Below are positions 23,233 through 35,622 of a stretch of DNA of 64,000 nucleotides, in pieces (the first letter of the stretch is position 1; the number at the start of each line of letters is the position of its first letter). Source of the DNA: Spirodela intermedia (taxonomy: Eukaryota; Streptophyta; Magnoliopsida; Alismatales; Araceae). The position numbers and the translations under genes were made by a program. The stretch is from positions 3,532,501 through 3,596,500 of the forward strand of contig LR746281.1 of assembly GCA_902729315.2 (NCBI GenBank), written 5' to 3'. The notes below the pieces were generated by a model. That model searched no databases, was not told the origin of the DNA, and saw only the letters and a list, made by a program, of their open reading frames with translations.

Positions 23233-24900
23233 GGCGATCCTTCCCTACCTACCGACAACAGCACAGAGTAGATTCAACGTTGGCATAGATAATTGCACCG
23301 GTGACTGACCGGCGAGAACCCCGGAGAAGCTTCCCCCATCTTCCTTGCTTATCCGATCCCCACCCGGCGGCGCCGCCGGAGAGCATCGAACTCCGAATAT
23401 CAAGGACGAGTTGACCGTGCGGGGAAACAGGGTTGACGAGCCAGCGGATCAAACCAAATCCAGGAGGTCAAGGTCTTTGCTGTCTGCGGGCAGGTCTGAA
23501 TGGAGCGAGAAAGATAGGTTTTCCAGGGATTCATGGCGGAGATCTCAACCAGGCTATGGATTCAGCGGGTTGAACTTTGGAGGAAGAAACGTAGCAGGCT
23601 CATGCCTGCGTTTGATCAGGAGAAGCCCACCTAGGGGAGGAAGGATGAGGAGCACGGACGGAACCCTAGAAGACAACCGTATAATCCTCCTCTAGGGTTT
23701 GATGCCATTCCCATCTCCTGGCAGATCATGCAGAACCCTCGCTCCCCAATGGGTCATCATCTTCTTCCTCCTCGAGTGGGTAGGTCGATAGATCGATCTC
23801 CCGTCGAGAAGCACGAGCCCGAAGAGCTCGAGAGAGTAGAGATTCAGGATCTCTTCCCCCATCTCCCGCAGGCGATTCCCCTCTCCCACCCCCTCGCCGG
23901 CGGCAGCGAAAAGGAGTCGCCGGCGGCGAAGATGGAGCACCCCGCCGCCGCCGGCGCTAAGGGAGCTCAAGGAAGCGGAGAAGAGATCAGAAACAGGCCA
24001 CAATCAGAATCATCTCCGCCAGTGAAGAGATCCATCTCACCGTCCACAGCGGTGGCGCTGATGCCGCTCAAGGAGGCGGCCACTGAGGTCGGCGGCAGCG
24101 CTGTGGCGGAGGAGCGAAGCTCCGCCGGAGGAAGAAGGGAACAGAAATAGGAAACTGAGAGGGCCGATCGAAGAACGTACCCTTTGCCGAAGACCTGCAG
24201 AGTTCTCCTCCGCTCCGCTTCTCTCGGTCGGTTCCTTCCGACAATCGAACACCGCCGCAGCCGCTGGCCGCTCCGCCAACCCTTATCGCCGTCGCCCGTT
24301 CGAACCAGCGAGTGACCTCGATTCGCACGGGGGAGGAATATAGACAAATGGAAATAGAACACGTGGCATGATGATGTCCCTCTTTATGGCGGTTCAATCT
24401 CCAGCGGTCCCCAGAAAACGATATGAACGGAAAAAAAATTCCATAAATAGTTTTGAAGAATTGATGGACGGTCATTCGTGGACCGGGTCCTTCTTACCTG
24501 GCGGGCCCCACAGTGAGTCAATGAATTCAGCGGAGAGCGTCAATGGCGCCTATTGGGTCCGGCGACTCGGAACTCTGCGCCAGGTCGAAGGCCCATTAAA
24601 AACTCTTAGGTTCAGTCTGATCCCTGCAGTGGCCGGAGCTCGTTCCTCTTCCATTTATGTGAACGTCGTCTCTTTCTCTCTCTCTCTACCCTCAGTGTTC
24701 TCCTTTGCATTTGTTCATCCTCATAGGCTGGCAAAATAGCAACATACCCACGAGGAGTTGCACCCCTGTTGAGGTCCTGAGGTTAAGAGCACAGAACCAC
24801 AACCTCATGGATATATTTCTTAGGGAACTCACATGTGAGAGTAGGCACGTACAAGTGAACAAGAGCATAAATCAGATAAAGAATGGGATTTCGTGATGTT
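23233..24900. other. GC-rich stretch without a confident gene
   Basis: GC-rich up to about 24350, then declining. A plus-strand frame at 23728-24150 (within it MEHPAAAGAKGAQG) and minus-strand frames at 23967-24475 have no recognisable similarity. The region could hold the promoter and 5' UTR of the minus-strand small gene and remnants of another first exon. Confidence 0.4.
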
Positions 24901-25740
24901 TCCCTTTCTAGCACAATAAATTAAGTAAGCTTTCATAATTATATTTTACTTTTTGTTGTCTCACTGATTATAATGTGTTTATCATTACTTTATCAGTATA
25001 AGATATTCTATAAGTATTGACACTTTCTACAATAATATGTAAAATGATAATTTTATATGATGAAATCAATCAAATATATAAATTAAGTATTATTGATCAA
25101 AAGTATATTCAGTGAATTCTCATCTAAATGTTTAATATTATTATATTGAATTATATAAGTACTTGTGAATATTATTCAAATATTATCCTCATGTGAAGTA
25201 TATTTGTGATTAAGCAAATTTCAATCTTTTAATTGAGCTTATGACTATTTCTCATCATCAAAACATTATTCATTTGATGCTCCAACATTATTTACTCTTA
25301 GACTTAAAAAATAAAATTAAGTCACCTCTAGGATTCTTAATTCATTTTTATAAGAAATTTTAGTTAATATTATTTTTTAAAAATTTTACACGAGAAATTT
25401 GAGAGGACCTTAGAGAAAGATTTCAGTGAGATAATGGCCTTAAGATTCTTTTAATTATGTCAAAAATTATTTAATCATTGAGTTGAAAGTTCCTTTAGAA
25501 GTTGAATAACTTTAGACCTTTGCATTCTTGTAGAAAATGTTATTGAGAAAGAATTAAAAAACTCAACAATTACTCTCAATTAGAATATGTGATGTAATTT
25601 TAATGGGCTTAAATGATTATTTGGCCAAGTTGGATCCCATTTAATATTTCTTGTTCTTATTCTATTTATACATAAAAATTTTCCCTCATATCTCAAGAAT
25701 AACATTAATGACATTAATATTGAAACCATCTCTTAGTGTT
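24901..25740. other. AT-rich intergenic stretch
   Basis: Nothing recognised. GC content drops abruptly here, marking the right edge of the gene island. Confidence 0.5.
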
Positions 25741-26027
25741 GATACATCCAATGCCATAGTACTCTAGGAAATGTTAGCATAAGCAAGGGCAAAGGGCTGT
25801 CCATATTATGTTCATTGTAATTTGCATGACTATACGATTGAAAAATGTTCTAAAATTCATAGTTAGCTAATTGGCTAAAAAATGAATTAAAAAAATTATA
25901 CTGTCTATTAATTAAACTTCATTTGAAACTGAATCTTTAGGAATGAGTGAGAAAATTAGGTGATAGTATTAAATAGTCTATTTACAAAATTTATAGTGTC
26001 AATTACTTTGTAACATCACATTGCATT

Positions 26028-26059
<32 letters not shown>

Positions 26060-27106
26060 TGTTATATTCCATTCTTAGTACTAGCACCACCAGTTGACCT
26101 TTGTACTAGAATTACACTAAGAGTTTAACATCACATTCAACCATTTCTTGGTAGAGGTGCTAAAGCTAATGAATAAATGATAGTGCTAAAGTATACTATT
26201 ATTAGAAACTATTAAGTTGGAGCATAGAAAGTGTGGTTCTCAATTACCAATTCAGTTCCTAATGTCATGAGAACTAGACAAGTATGAAACCACTAGCAAT
26301 ATCTAGTCATTGGTGGATGAGTATCTTGAAACAAGATAACTCTTGAAACAATAAATGTCATTTGTGGACTAAACCACTTAAACATGTATGTAACTTTTTG
26401 TCCTAAGTTTGTTTATCTTTTTGTTGTCATTATCTATTCAGCACCATAGTAGATTAGAAGGGTTAACTTTAATTAGAATGTTATTCTTTGTATACTTAGT
26501 AGTTCACATATAAAAAATATATCTTTCATTTCTATTATACCTCTACATGTAATTAGCATATAAATAATAGAACATACCAGAATCAACTAAATATTTAATT
26601 TAACAACACAAGTGATTAGATCTATCAACCTTGACCTCTAGAATAAATCAACTATTGTCAAATCATTATACCTAGACTCATCCACCTAAAGGGTTCTACT
26701 CACCAAGTTCATCTAAATTGAAATATAATTAGATTACTATTGAAAGACTAATTCATCCCTCCTCTTGATTTGGGTCTTCATGACACGTTATATTCTTTGA
26801 GGAGTAAATCTGAATGGCCAAAAAGTTTATGACAACATTTGTAGGTCACATGAGCTAGTGTCTCTCACCTTATCAATGACAAAAATATTTCAAAGTTAGA
26901 AGAATATCTTTTTGTAATATATTAGTTAATGTACATGAAAGGTTACCTCTTAAGGTGTTTAGTATTCTAAGATCAATTTGAAGGTATGTTTACCAAGAAA
27001 ATAGAGATAAATTTATACATGAGTGCTAACCTTAATTGTATTGTGAAAAGGATGGTAAAAGTTATATCAATATTTCATGTTGTAGATTAGTTAAAAAAAA
27101 TCATGA
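25741..27106 (+). mobile_element. Probable Ty1/copia remnant, heavily decayed
   Basis: Around 25790-25870 a frame reads VHCNLHDYTIEKCSKIHS, like the copia Gag zinc knuckle with one cysteine lost. Around 26890-27090 short pieces resemble the end of copia reverse transcriptase and the following RNase H start (SILRSI.RY, then CEKDGKSYIN at the place of the usual DRRSTSGY). A (ta)n run lies at 26032-26056. Frames shift repeatedly, so this is a dead element and the assignment is tentative. Confidence 0.4.
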
Positions 27107-27243
27107 GATTGTGATGGAGTCCCTAAGACTAAGGGTTCAAAACACGAATTGGTTTAATAAAATAAACTTGTTATGTACAAAACTTTAAGAGCTAAGACTT
27201 TGGACAGCTTCTGTCAAAAGGCCATGAATAGCTAAGCTACCAA

Positions 27244-27285
<42 letters not shown>

Positions 27286-27341
27286 AATACAATAACTAAG
27301 TCCTTCTCGAGTCTTGGGATCACCAATTCAAAATGACGAGT

Positions 27342-28976
27342 TGACGCAACTTAGTCCTTGTACAATAAATCACGTAAATTTTAAAATTTTAAAACTAAAA
27401 AATATGAATTTTTAGATGTTTAGAAGTATTTCTGAATAAATATATCAATTATAATTTAATAAAATTATCAAAAATAGCGATAATTTTCCAGGTCAATCAT
27501 AGGGATGTAATCTAATATTTGGTAATTATTCAGAATTGTTTTCAAAGAATACTAGTTTTTATGAATTTTACACTAAGAAATAAAAAAGAAATATATTTAA
27601 AATTCACAAAAAAGAGAAATAAAGGTGCGGACATCAGGATAACATCAGCACCCAGTGAGCATGAGTCTAGAAGAAACAAAGTTCCGTTCAATGATTTTTA
27701 CGTAAGTGATTACATACGATTTAATTGATCAAATTAAGATCTATAGAAGCTAGAAGAATTGTAATGAAATGAAGTATATCTTAGTAAATTTTAAATCAAC
27801 AAATTATCACTAAATGAAATGAAAATTAAGTTGAAAGTAGGAAAATAGAGTTCCAACATCGCGGCGATGATGCATTGGTGATGCACCAGAATCTTGAGTC
27901 TTCGAGAGGATCGTCGTATAATGTCTATGGCCTTAAAAGCTCTCTTTGGACAAAGTCAACTTGGGCAATCTTTAAATCTTCTTGTAAAGTCTAGAGATTA
28001 ATAAAATAGGTTGTCAAATTATCTCCGACAGTTGTCACCCGGTGGAGCGAAAAAAAACAACTTTGCAGCTCTCCAACGACTGTCACCCGATGAAAAAGAG
28101 CTGAATAGAGGTGGGGCGCATGTCAGGGAGCTTCATCCTCAGATCTATGCAACAAGAGGAGGCTCTTCATCACATCTAGTATGCTCTCAAGAGGTGGTGA
28201 CTCATCTTCCAGTGGATCGTCCTCTTCTTGGACGACAGCTTGTTCGTCAATCAATCAGAGATGTTTTACTTGATAGATTCATGATCCTTTTATTGCGAAT
28301 CGTTTGGCAATTTTAGTAACAATACTTTGCAAATCATGTTGATGAGATTTTCACTGATGATCTAATGATTCTGGTTGCTTAATCTTTCACCAGCGATCTG
28401 TAGGAAAGTCGCGATAATTAGATAAAAAATATGAGTTTTGGCTCTAGGAGGATTTGAACCCGTGTTAGTTGCCTGCCTTTTTTGGGGAAGGTGATGTGGG
28501 TTTAGTCCCACATTGGTTATGCACCAAAGTTTCTAGCAAATATATAGTAATATTATCATTTCTGATCAAGTCCCTTTCTCGCACGTGTACGACCACTCCT
28601 TGCCCCATAGTTGGCTAGCCATCAATGTCGTGGAAGGGGAGTGGCACACACGTGCCCCCATTGGTTCAAGCCGCTCAAGCCCCTGCTTGCAGCTCCTATC
28701 CAACTATGCTTCCGACCCACTTGTGGGCCCAATTGGCCGACAGGCCCCCCCCATTTTGCTATTTTTATTTTAATTTCTTTTCCTTCATTTATTTCAAAAG
28801 TAAGACTATAAAAATTATATAAATTGTATAAAATCACATAATTAACTAAAAATTCACATTAATCAACTGAAAACCACTTTTCACACTTTAACATAAATAT
28901 AAGTCTATTTATCATGAGTTAAGGCTAAAACTATATTATTTATTAATTATTAACTCATGATAATGAAGACTTATTA
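27342..28976 (-). mobile_element. Nested solo LTR, family A (1635 bp)
   Basis: Inserted in the 3' LTR of the 27112-33323 element. It is flanked by the perfect 5-bp repeat cgagt (27337-27341 and 28977-28981), and removing it restores continuity with the intact LTR. On the minus strand it begins TAATAAGTCTTCATTATC (a changed TG start) and ends TTGCGTCA. It is an inverted relative of 6946-8626. A perfect 14-bp inverted repeat (28909-28922 and 28950-28963) lies close to its 5' end. A frame at 28011-28316 is not recognised and has counterparts with stops in the other copy. Confidence 0.9.
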
Positions 28977-29328
28977 CGAGTCTCCACTCTACATAGAGTT
29001 CTTCACAAGGTTCTCCCAACCTCCTCTTTCCATGACTTTTTGGCTCCTCTTTATAAATGAAGTCCTTCTAATGTCGACAATTACCTCTTGTCTCGCTCTG
29101 ATTGGATCAAACAAGACTTGAGACTTGTCGTGCTCCATTGCTGTCAAGTCTACCATAGTTCTCTATCGAAATCCATATGCCACACACATCTCATGTCTTG
29201 CATGCTCCCACATATATGTCCCTTTTGACATTTGACTCTTGTCAGCCTTGCCTCGTTCTTAGGCTGGGTCGACTTTGTCCAAACCTCTTTCATGTTGAGC
29301 CCATTTGGGTTGCCAAGGTCTCAACAAT

Positions 29329-29340
29329 ACTCCCCCTCTA
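29329..29340 (-). other. Polypurine tract of the 6.2-kb element
   Basis: On the minus strand the sequence is AGAGGGGGAGTA followed after two bases by the TGTTGAG start of the 3' LTR. This is the expected site of plus-strand DNA priming. Confidence 0.85.
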
Positions 29341-30189
29341 ATTTCACACCTTATCCTCAAGGTGTAAGTTGGGAAACTATCGGTAGGTATCATGAGCTGG
29401 TTCCCTCGTGGTGGCTTTGGTTGACGTCCCCTCCCCATGGGTTAATGCAAGAGACTTTGAGTTGGACAGTCTTAACGTCTTTCAATGGTGTGTCCAAGAA
29501 GAGCTCCTCTACTTGATCATTGTCTGGTCAATACTTAGAGTCATTAGGGGATAATAAATGACTCATGTCTGCACTGATGGTCGGGTGTGAACTTCTTGTC
29601 GTAGAGGAAGCAAAGGCCTTGGCCCCTTCAAGCCTAGATTTCTACTACGATGAGGTGTAGTTGCCGTTGTCAATTTGTTGAAGGGGCACCAACCATGGGG
29701 CCCAATGTGCTTGCCATAGGTGGGTCCTGACCTTTAGCTGCTTGTGCTGATTGGTGGAGGACGTAGTGAGCGCTTGTTGTATGTTGAGGTTACTCTCTTT
29801 GAACTTTTGGCTTGTTGCGGTCAACCTTTGCTTGTTAGCATCATCAGCTTGGTTTCAATCCTCTAGGCCACTTGCATCATCACCTCTAAGCCTTGTGGGT
29901 TGAGGGCAATTACTTCTGCTTGTATCCTCCATCATAGACCTTTGAGAAAGTTTTCTTCAAGAATAACATCCATCACATCACGGAATACATGAGACAATAG
30001 TTCAAACTATTCTCAAAAATCTTCCACTAACTCCTTTTGCTAGAGTTCGAGGAACTATTGGCTGAGGGAGTTTGAAGTGTTTATCTCCATAGCATTCCAA
30101 CAACTTATACTTTTGATCTTCCCAACTATAGAATGGCTACTAGGATTCAACCCACTAGAGCTAATGGAGGGCCTTCCCATCCGTGCTAA

Positions 30190-32213
30190 TGTATGCTTGT
30201 TAAAGCTAGATTTAAGTGTTTTAATTAGTTTTATTATTTAATTTTATTTTTTTAACTTGTAGAATAAATATAAGATATATTGTTAATTTTAAAAGTCTAA
30301 AGTTAGAATATTTAGCATAAATTTTATTATTAAAATAAAAATAATATAATATAAAAAATTCTTCCACTTGTTGGTAAGCTGGCACTTGGTAGTTGACCCA
30401 AAGGAGAGATAGTGGTTGAGCAAGTAGACCTAGACCAAGAGAGCCACAAGCTAAGCTCGAGTGGCCAAGACCTCACTTCGTGCACATGTGCATCACTCCC
30501 CTTCCACATCCTAGTGGCCAACTGATCGTGAGATAAGGAGCACCCATACACACATGCGTGCGCGAGGGAAAACCACTTTTTTGCCTTCTCCCAAGATGGT
30601 CTTGGGCATTATTTTATTTTGGGAGAAGAGATATCTCATGAGAGATGTAACTTTAGTTTATATTTGGCATATGTTTTGAAATATTTTTGATGTGGGACTA
30701 AACATTTTCATCTATTTCAATGCATCCATCTAGAGCGTGGTGTGATCTAGCGGTATGTAGAGAGCCACGTCATCTGATTAACTTGATCTTGTGATTGATG
30801 AACCGCCATAATATTAGATGTGTAAAGCGATCCATCGGCGGTTCGCGAATCCGACACTACTCAAGATGCACGTGGCCTTAAAGGCCAATCTGACAACTAT
30901 GGAGGTGCCACAGTACTAGAACTTAAGTTTTCAATCAACAATAGTTCGCAGCAGGTTGATCCTATATCACTCAAAGAGCCATGTGACTAAGCTCATCTAA
31001 TCCAGCAGCTCTTGAAGCGTCATGATATCAGGAACTTAAGTTCTCACATGTATCACTATTAGGGATATAAAGACAATAATCAATTATTATTTGGTAAAAC
31101 AAATGTAATCGATTATCTTTAAAATCCTGATGGTAGTCATAAATACGACAATCCATTCTTCCTTCCTTTTGCACGATTGACATCTATGGCAATTGACAAG
31201 CTTCTTCCTTCCTTTCCTGACTACACTTAAGACCTCTAACAAGTGATTAGCTCCTCCCTTTTCCCCTAGACGATGGTGATAGTATGGTTGACCTCTCTTT
31301 TGGCAGATCTCTCTAGCGAGCGAGGTAATACTTTCGGACGATACTTCTGTAACTTTTAATGTGGTTTGGCATGTCCAGTTGAAACCAAGCTGCCACACCA
31401 ATGTCTTCAGTTGTCTAGGAGACAAACTAAACTTGAGCAGTGATTTATTTCCTATTTTCAGTATTTACTTACCTATTTTTGTGAATAATGAGTATTTTTT
31501 TATTTTCAAATAAAAAATCATCAAGACTAAAGGCTAACTAATGAGCATTTAATAGTTAAAACAAGTTGGAGACATTCACAGCTGACCTCATGTCATGTGT
31601 GTGAATTCTTGAGCACACATTCGTTCAAGAAAACAGGTTGACCGTATTTTTCTCTTTCTTCATTTCTCATCTTATTTCTCTCTCTCCCTCTCTCATGAGA
31701 CTTCTCTTCTCTCTTCGTCACTCATGAAATCTCTCCATTTCTCTTCCTCTCTCTTGATCAATCTCCTCTTTCTCTCCCTTCGCGAGAGAGCTTGTCCCTT
31801 CTCTCTCTTGTGAGAGCTTTCTCTCCTCCTCTCTCTTTCTCTCCCTTTTGCGAGAGATCTCATCCCTTCTTTTTCTTGTGAGAGCTCTCTTTCTTCCTCT
31901 CTCTTTCTCTCCCTTTCATGAGAGATCTCATCCCTTCTCTCTCTCTTGTGAGAGCTCTCTCTTCTTTCTCTCTTTTCCTCCTTTTTCTCCACTTCCCTTT
32001 ATTTTTCTCACCTCACCCTTCTATTTTATTATTTCCATTAAATATTAATAAAATCTTAAAATCACTTTATATATAAACTAAATTAGTTTTCATGGTGGAT
32101 TAATCAATCTCCCTATGTTCGACCTAAGACTTACTTCTATACTAATATTTTATTAAGTCTTAATTATAAATATCATTAGATAGTGTGCATTTAAATACAA
32201 CAACAAGTGCACA
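30190..32213 (+). mobile_element. Second nested LTR-like insertion (~2.0 kb)
   Basis: Starts TGTATGCTTGTT and ends AACAAGTGCACA, an imperfect terminal inverted repeat with TG...CA ends. The 4-bp repeat ctaa flanks it (30186-30189 and 32214-32217). It interrupts the gag-like part of the host element. Its first ~500 bp contains the core shared with family A LTRs (gcacatgtgcatcactcc..ttccac, tggccaact, gatgtgggactaaac). It also contains a pyrimidine-rich tandem repeat. Boundaries are less certain than for the other elements. Confidence 0.6.
31771..31975. repeat. Pyrimidine-rich minisatellite, three units of 68 bp
   Basis: The block gcgagaga.cttgtccctt / gcgagagatctcatcccttc recurs at 31782, 31850 and 31918 (68-bp steps), each followed by cttgtgagagct and tctctctttctct. 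The minus strand reads open as Arg/Glu/Lys-rich repeats only because of this composition. Confidence 0.8.
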
Positions 32214-32754
32214 CTAATGCCTCCATCAATTATTTAAGTATTGATAGCTGATAGGTGGAGAAATATATCTCCATGCAATGTATCCAACTTTTTAAGTTGG
32301 AACTTGTGAAGATGGGAAACTCTAGTTGCCATTAGGGGTTGGGTTCTAGAGGCCCTCGTGGATGGCAGAGTTAGCCAGTCCGTCATGAGGGTATGAGTTG
32401 GCAAACAGATCTTTCCAATAATAGGGGTTATCGAGCGGAGCAGGATCCTACACTAGTTTCTTTGAAGGGCCACTCCTCTAATGGCTATGAGAAAAGCTTG
32501 GTCTTGCCAGCTCAATTAGGAGAGATGCTTACATGGCACTAAATCTTGTTCAGGATATGGGCCACTAATCCTAGTTGTTGAGAGATTTAATCCAATCTTT
32601 GGCACATATCAGCCTACTCTACTCGTAATGCTTGGAGCTGTTCAACGTGAGCCACCAAATCATTAATGGTGAGGTGCTGAAACTCCTCTAGCTCTTTTTT
32701 GAGAGAGTTGAGCTTGAGATTGGAGGGTTTGGGCCCTATGAAAGTGTGGTCTGA

Positions 32755-32767
32755 CTTTGATACCAAT
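32755..32767 (-). other. Primer-binding site of the 6.2-kb element
   Basis: On the minus strand the LTR end CTCCATCA is followed by ATTGGTATCAAAG. This resembles the TGGTATCAGAGC site complementary to initiator methionine tRNA that is common in plant LTR elements. Confidence 0.8.
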
Positions 32768-33328
32768 TGATGGAGTCCCTTGGACTAAGGTGTCAAAACA
32801 CACACAAAATTGATTTAATAAAATAAACCTATTCCATACAAAACTCTAGGGACCAAGACTCTAGAGGGCTTCCATTGGAAGGCCATGAACGGCTGAGCTA
32901 CGAGAGAGAGAGATAGAGGAAATATAGTAACCAAGTCTTTCTCGAGTCTTAGGGTCACCAATTTGAGACAGCAAGTCTCTACTCCACATAGAGTTCTTCA
33001 TGAGATTCTCCCAACCTCCTCCTTTCATGGCTTCTTGACTCCTCTTTATAGCCGAAGTCCTTTTGGTGTCGACAATCACCTCCCATCTTGCTCTAATCAA
33101 ATCCTAAGGGACTTGCGACTTGTTGTACTTCATCAGTGTCGGGTTTGCCATGGTTCCCCGCCAAAATCCATCCACCGCACACACCCCATGTCCTACATGC
33201 TCCCACATACATTTGTCCCCTTCAACATTTGACTCATGTCAACCTTGCCTTATTCTTGGGCTAGGCTGACTTCTTCTAGACCTCTTTCTTGTTGGGCCCA
33301 TTTGGGTTGTCATCGTCTCAACAGATTG

Positions 33329-34300
33329 ACTTGAAGTCATATATGAAAGGTCATCCCAATCTATGAGTGGAATACTATAGTAGTCAATTGGTCTTAATGA
33401 TTTTAAATGCATCACCATGAGTCCATTAGTGATATACTTAATAGATTCACTAACAACATCATAAAGGTGTGCAAGAATTAGGCTATCATACTTCAATTTG
33501 AAATGATTAAAAAGGTTTTGAGATCTCAATCCTTGAGTTGCAAGCTAAAAGTTATACTAATAAAGGAAGCCATGGATTTGAGGTTGATGGGATTAATTTA
33601 TTATCAAAGAAATTTAGATATTTTCACAATAAGGAAAAACATGAAAATCATTTCATGAAACATTCCAAAAAGTAACCTAAAATAAGTGAAAGATAAACCG
33701 AGCCATTAAAGGATGAGTTTTCTCCTACTAAGACAACACTAAAAGAACATAAAGAAGAAAGCAACATTGCTAGACGAAGTAAGGATGACAATTGTAGCTC
33801 ATCTTCAAAGAGGAGGTAAATCTATCATATGTCACAAATTAAAGGTAATAGTCTATCCATTTTTTATTTAAGTCTCATTAAATATAAACTTTAAAATTTA
33901 TAAATAAGTTAGTGATTACTTATAGGGCATATTTTATAAAATTTTCAAAATTGGCATGTTTTTAACTAGTAATGAGCTTGTGAGTGTCACTTTAAAATAT
34001 TCTAATTTTGGTGGATTATATGAGAAGTGGAACTTTGGTATTGTAAGTCTTGAATTATTGAATACTGATTTGCATGTATCTTGAAGAAATAAAATAAATA
34101 ATTCCTAATGCTGACCATAATGCCATAATTCTCATTTCCACATGTTTTGTCTGACCATTTCGACCTGATAAGGCTTGTGGGCCTGTTAACTGGAGGATAA
34201 GCCCATTTAGTTGGCTTGGGGGTGGCTGGGGAGCCTTCTCTTCAAGCGACGGCCTCATCGAGTATTTATCTCTTGGAGGTAGCGGCCTGGCTGTCTCTCC
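33329..34300. other. Intergenic, continues decayed sequence
   Basis: AT-rich; no intact frame or recognised motif. It may continue the copia-like debris that lies on the other side of the 6.2-kb insertion. Confidence 0.35.
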
Positions 34301-35200
34301 CTTTGTTCATAGGGATGCCCTAGCATGACGCATGGAAGTCTTCCTTCCTTCCCGCTACTTCGAACGACTCTGCGCCGCGCCGCGCCGCGGTCTCTATCTG
34401 TCTCTTTCTCTCTCTCTCTCTCTTTGCTGCTGCTGCTCTGTATTCATGTTCGCATTACTGATGGGTGGCGCGAGGAGAATGCCTGTGATGGTGTTAAATA
34501 TACTTTGAGGCGGATCCAATCCGCCATGAAATGAACCTAATCTGAGGCATGCTCGTCTCACTCGCCCAGTTCTGGCTATTTCTTCTTTTTCCATTGGTTT
34601 TTTTTCTTCTTGTTCAATCTCCAATACGCCATCTGCTTCCCAGTTTTTCGCGTTCCCGTAATCTCGGCCAAGATGTTCTTCACCGAATCCGCTTCTCCGC
34701 CGACTTCGGTGTTTCGATCGAATCGACCATTGCCGATGATGCATCATGCAATAGCATACCCACCAGATGGTTCCAAGTGATGAGATTCAATATTGTCACT
34801 ACCTCTGAGGCATATGTCGATTATTTTTTCGCCAGCTTTCTGAAATGAGACGCCAAATCTATCCGGGCATCTTCATGTCGGAGTCGCTCAGCATATCGTG
34901 CGCATTCCGGACGAAGATAATCCGGAAGGCCCAACTCGGTCGTTCCCCCTGTTTTTGAAAGGAGGGTAGAGGTAATGGCGATGGCGTGGGGCTCAGAAAG
35001 CTTCTTTGAGAAGCGTCCATGGCAAGATCTCGTGGATGGAGGATATCAATGAAACTTCCTCATCAGCTGAAGACTGAGGACTGAGGGTTGCAGTGAAGAA
35101 GGGGGTTTTGATTGAGAGTTCTGTGACGCAATCTCTACTCTTCTCTGATTAGAGATGACCCCACCTGCTCCCTTGTTCTGAAAATCAAAAAGACCACAAC
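34301..35200. other. GC-enriched patch downstream of the SUVH4 pseudogene
   Basis: Locally GC-rich with a (ct)n run at 34400-34422. Short frames on both strands (for example 34325-34534 plus, 34394-34747 minus) match nothing I recognise. The remaining SET-domain exons expected here for the SUVH4-like gene were not found. Confidence 0.4.
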
Positions 35201-35622
35201 GTTATATTTTATATTAAAATAGAGAGAAAAAAACAATTAAATGGTCTTCACACAGCATTATCAAAGCATGAATATACATCACCTCTCTTCCATCAAAACC
35301 CTTCATCGTCTGTAGGCAATCGATTTCAAGTATAAAATTATTTTCGGACACCCTCCATCTCCTCGGTCCTTTTGCAAGTGTTCCAGTGTACTTCTCCACT
35401 GTTCCGAAAACCTGTGCGAACCGCTTGCACAGATCAACACTGAGCATCAAGCAGATGTGCTCAACCCGCTGCGGAAGATAGTTGATTTAATATGACCAAA
35501 TATTCAGCACCTCAAGGCACTACTTCAATCCTTGCTGAGATATCCGGTTGGCACAACCGGGCTCGCAACCACAACTGGGCCCACATTCGAAAACTACTAC
35601 CTTGACCTCTATCAACCTGATG

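Larger units (their letters stand above)
27112..33323 (-). mobile_element. LTR retrotransposon (gypsy-like), 6.2 kb, with nested insertions
   Basis: The element is bounded by the 5-bp direct repeat gattg (27107-27111 and 33324-33328). The intact LTR is 32768-33323 (556 bp). The other LTR is 27112-27341 plus 28982-29326, split by a nested solo LTR. On the minus strand the LTR begins TGTTGAGAC and ends CTCCATCA. A primer-binding site (32755-32767) follows the 5' LTR, and a polypurine tract (29329-29340) precedes the 3' LTR. In the internal part, pieces resembling gypsy Gag appear on the minus strand near 32560-32770 and 29600-30185 with many stops. No polymerase genes were recognised, so it is defective or non-autonomous. 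Confidence 0.88.

Noticed and set aside
28440-28500. tRNA-like T-loop sequence (ggttcaaatcc on the minus strand)
   Set aside because: No acceptor stem, D arm or anticodon arm can be paired around it, and it lies inside an LTR.
31693-31992. 99-codon Arg/Glu/Ser-rich minus-strand frame
   Set aside because: Created by the 68-bp pyrimidine-rich tandem repeat, not by a gene.
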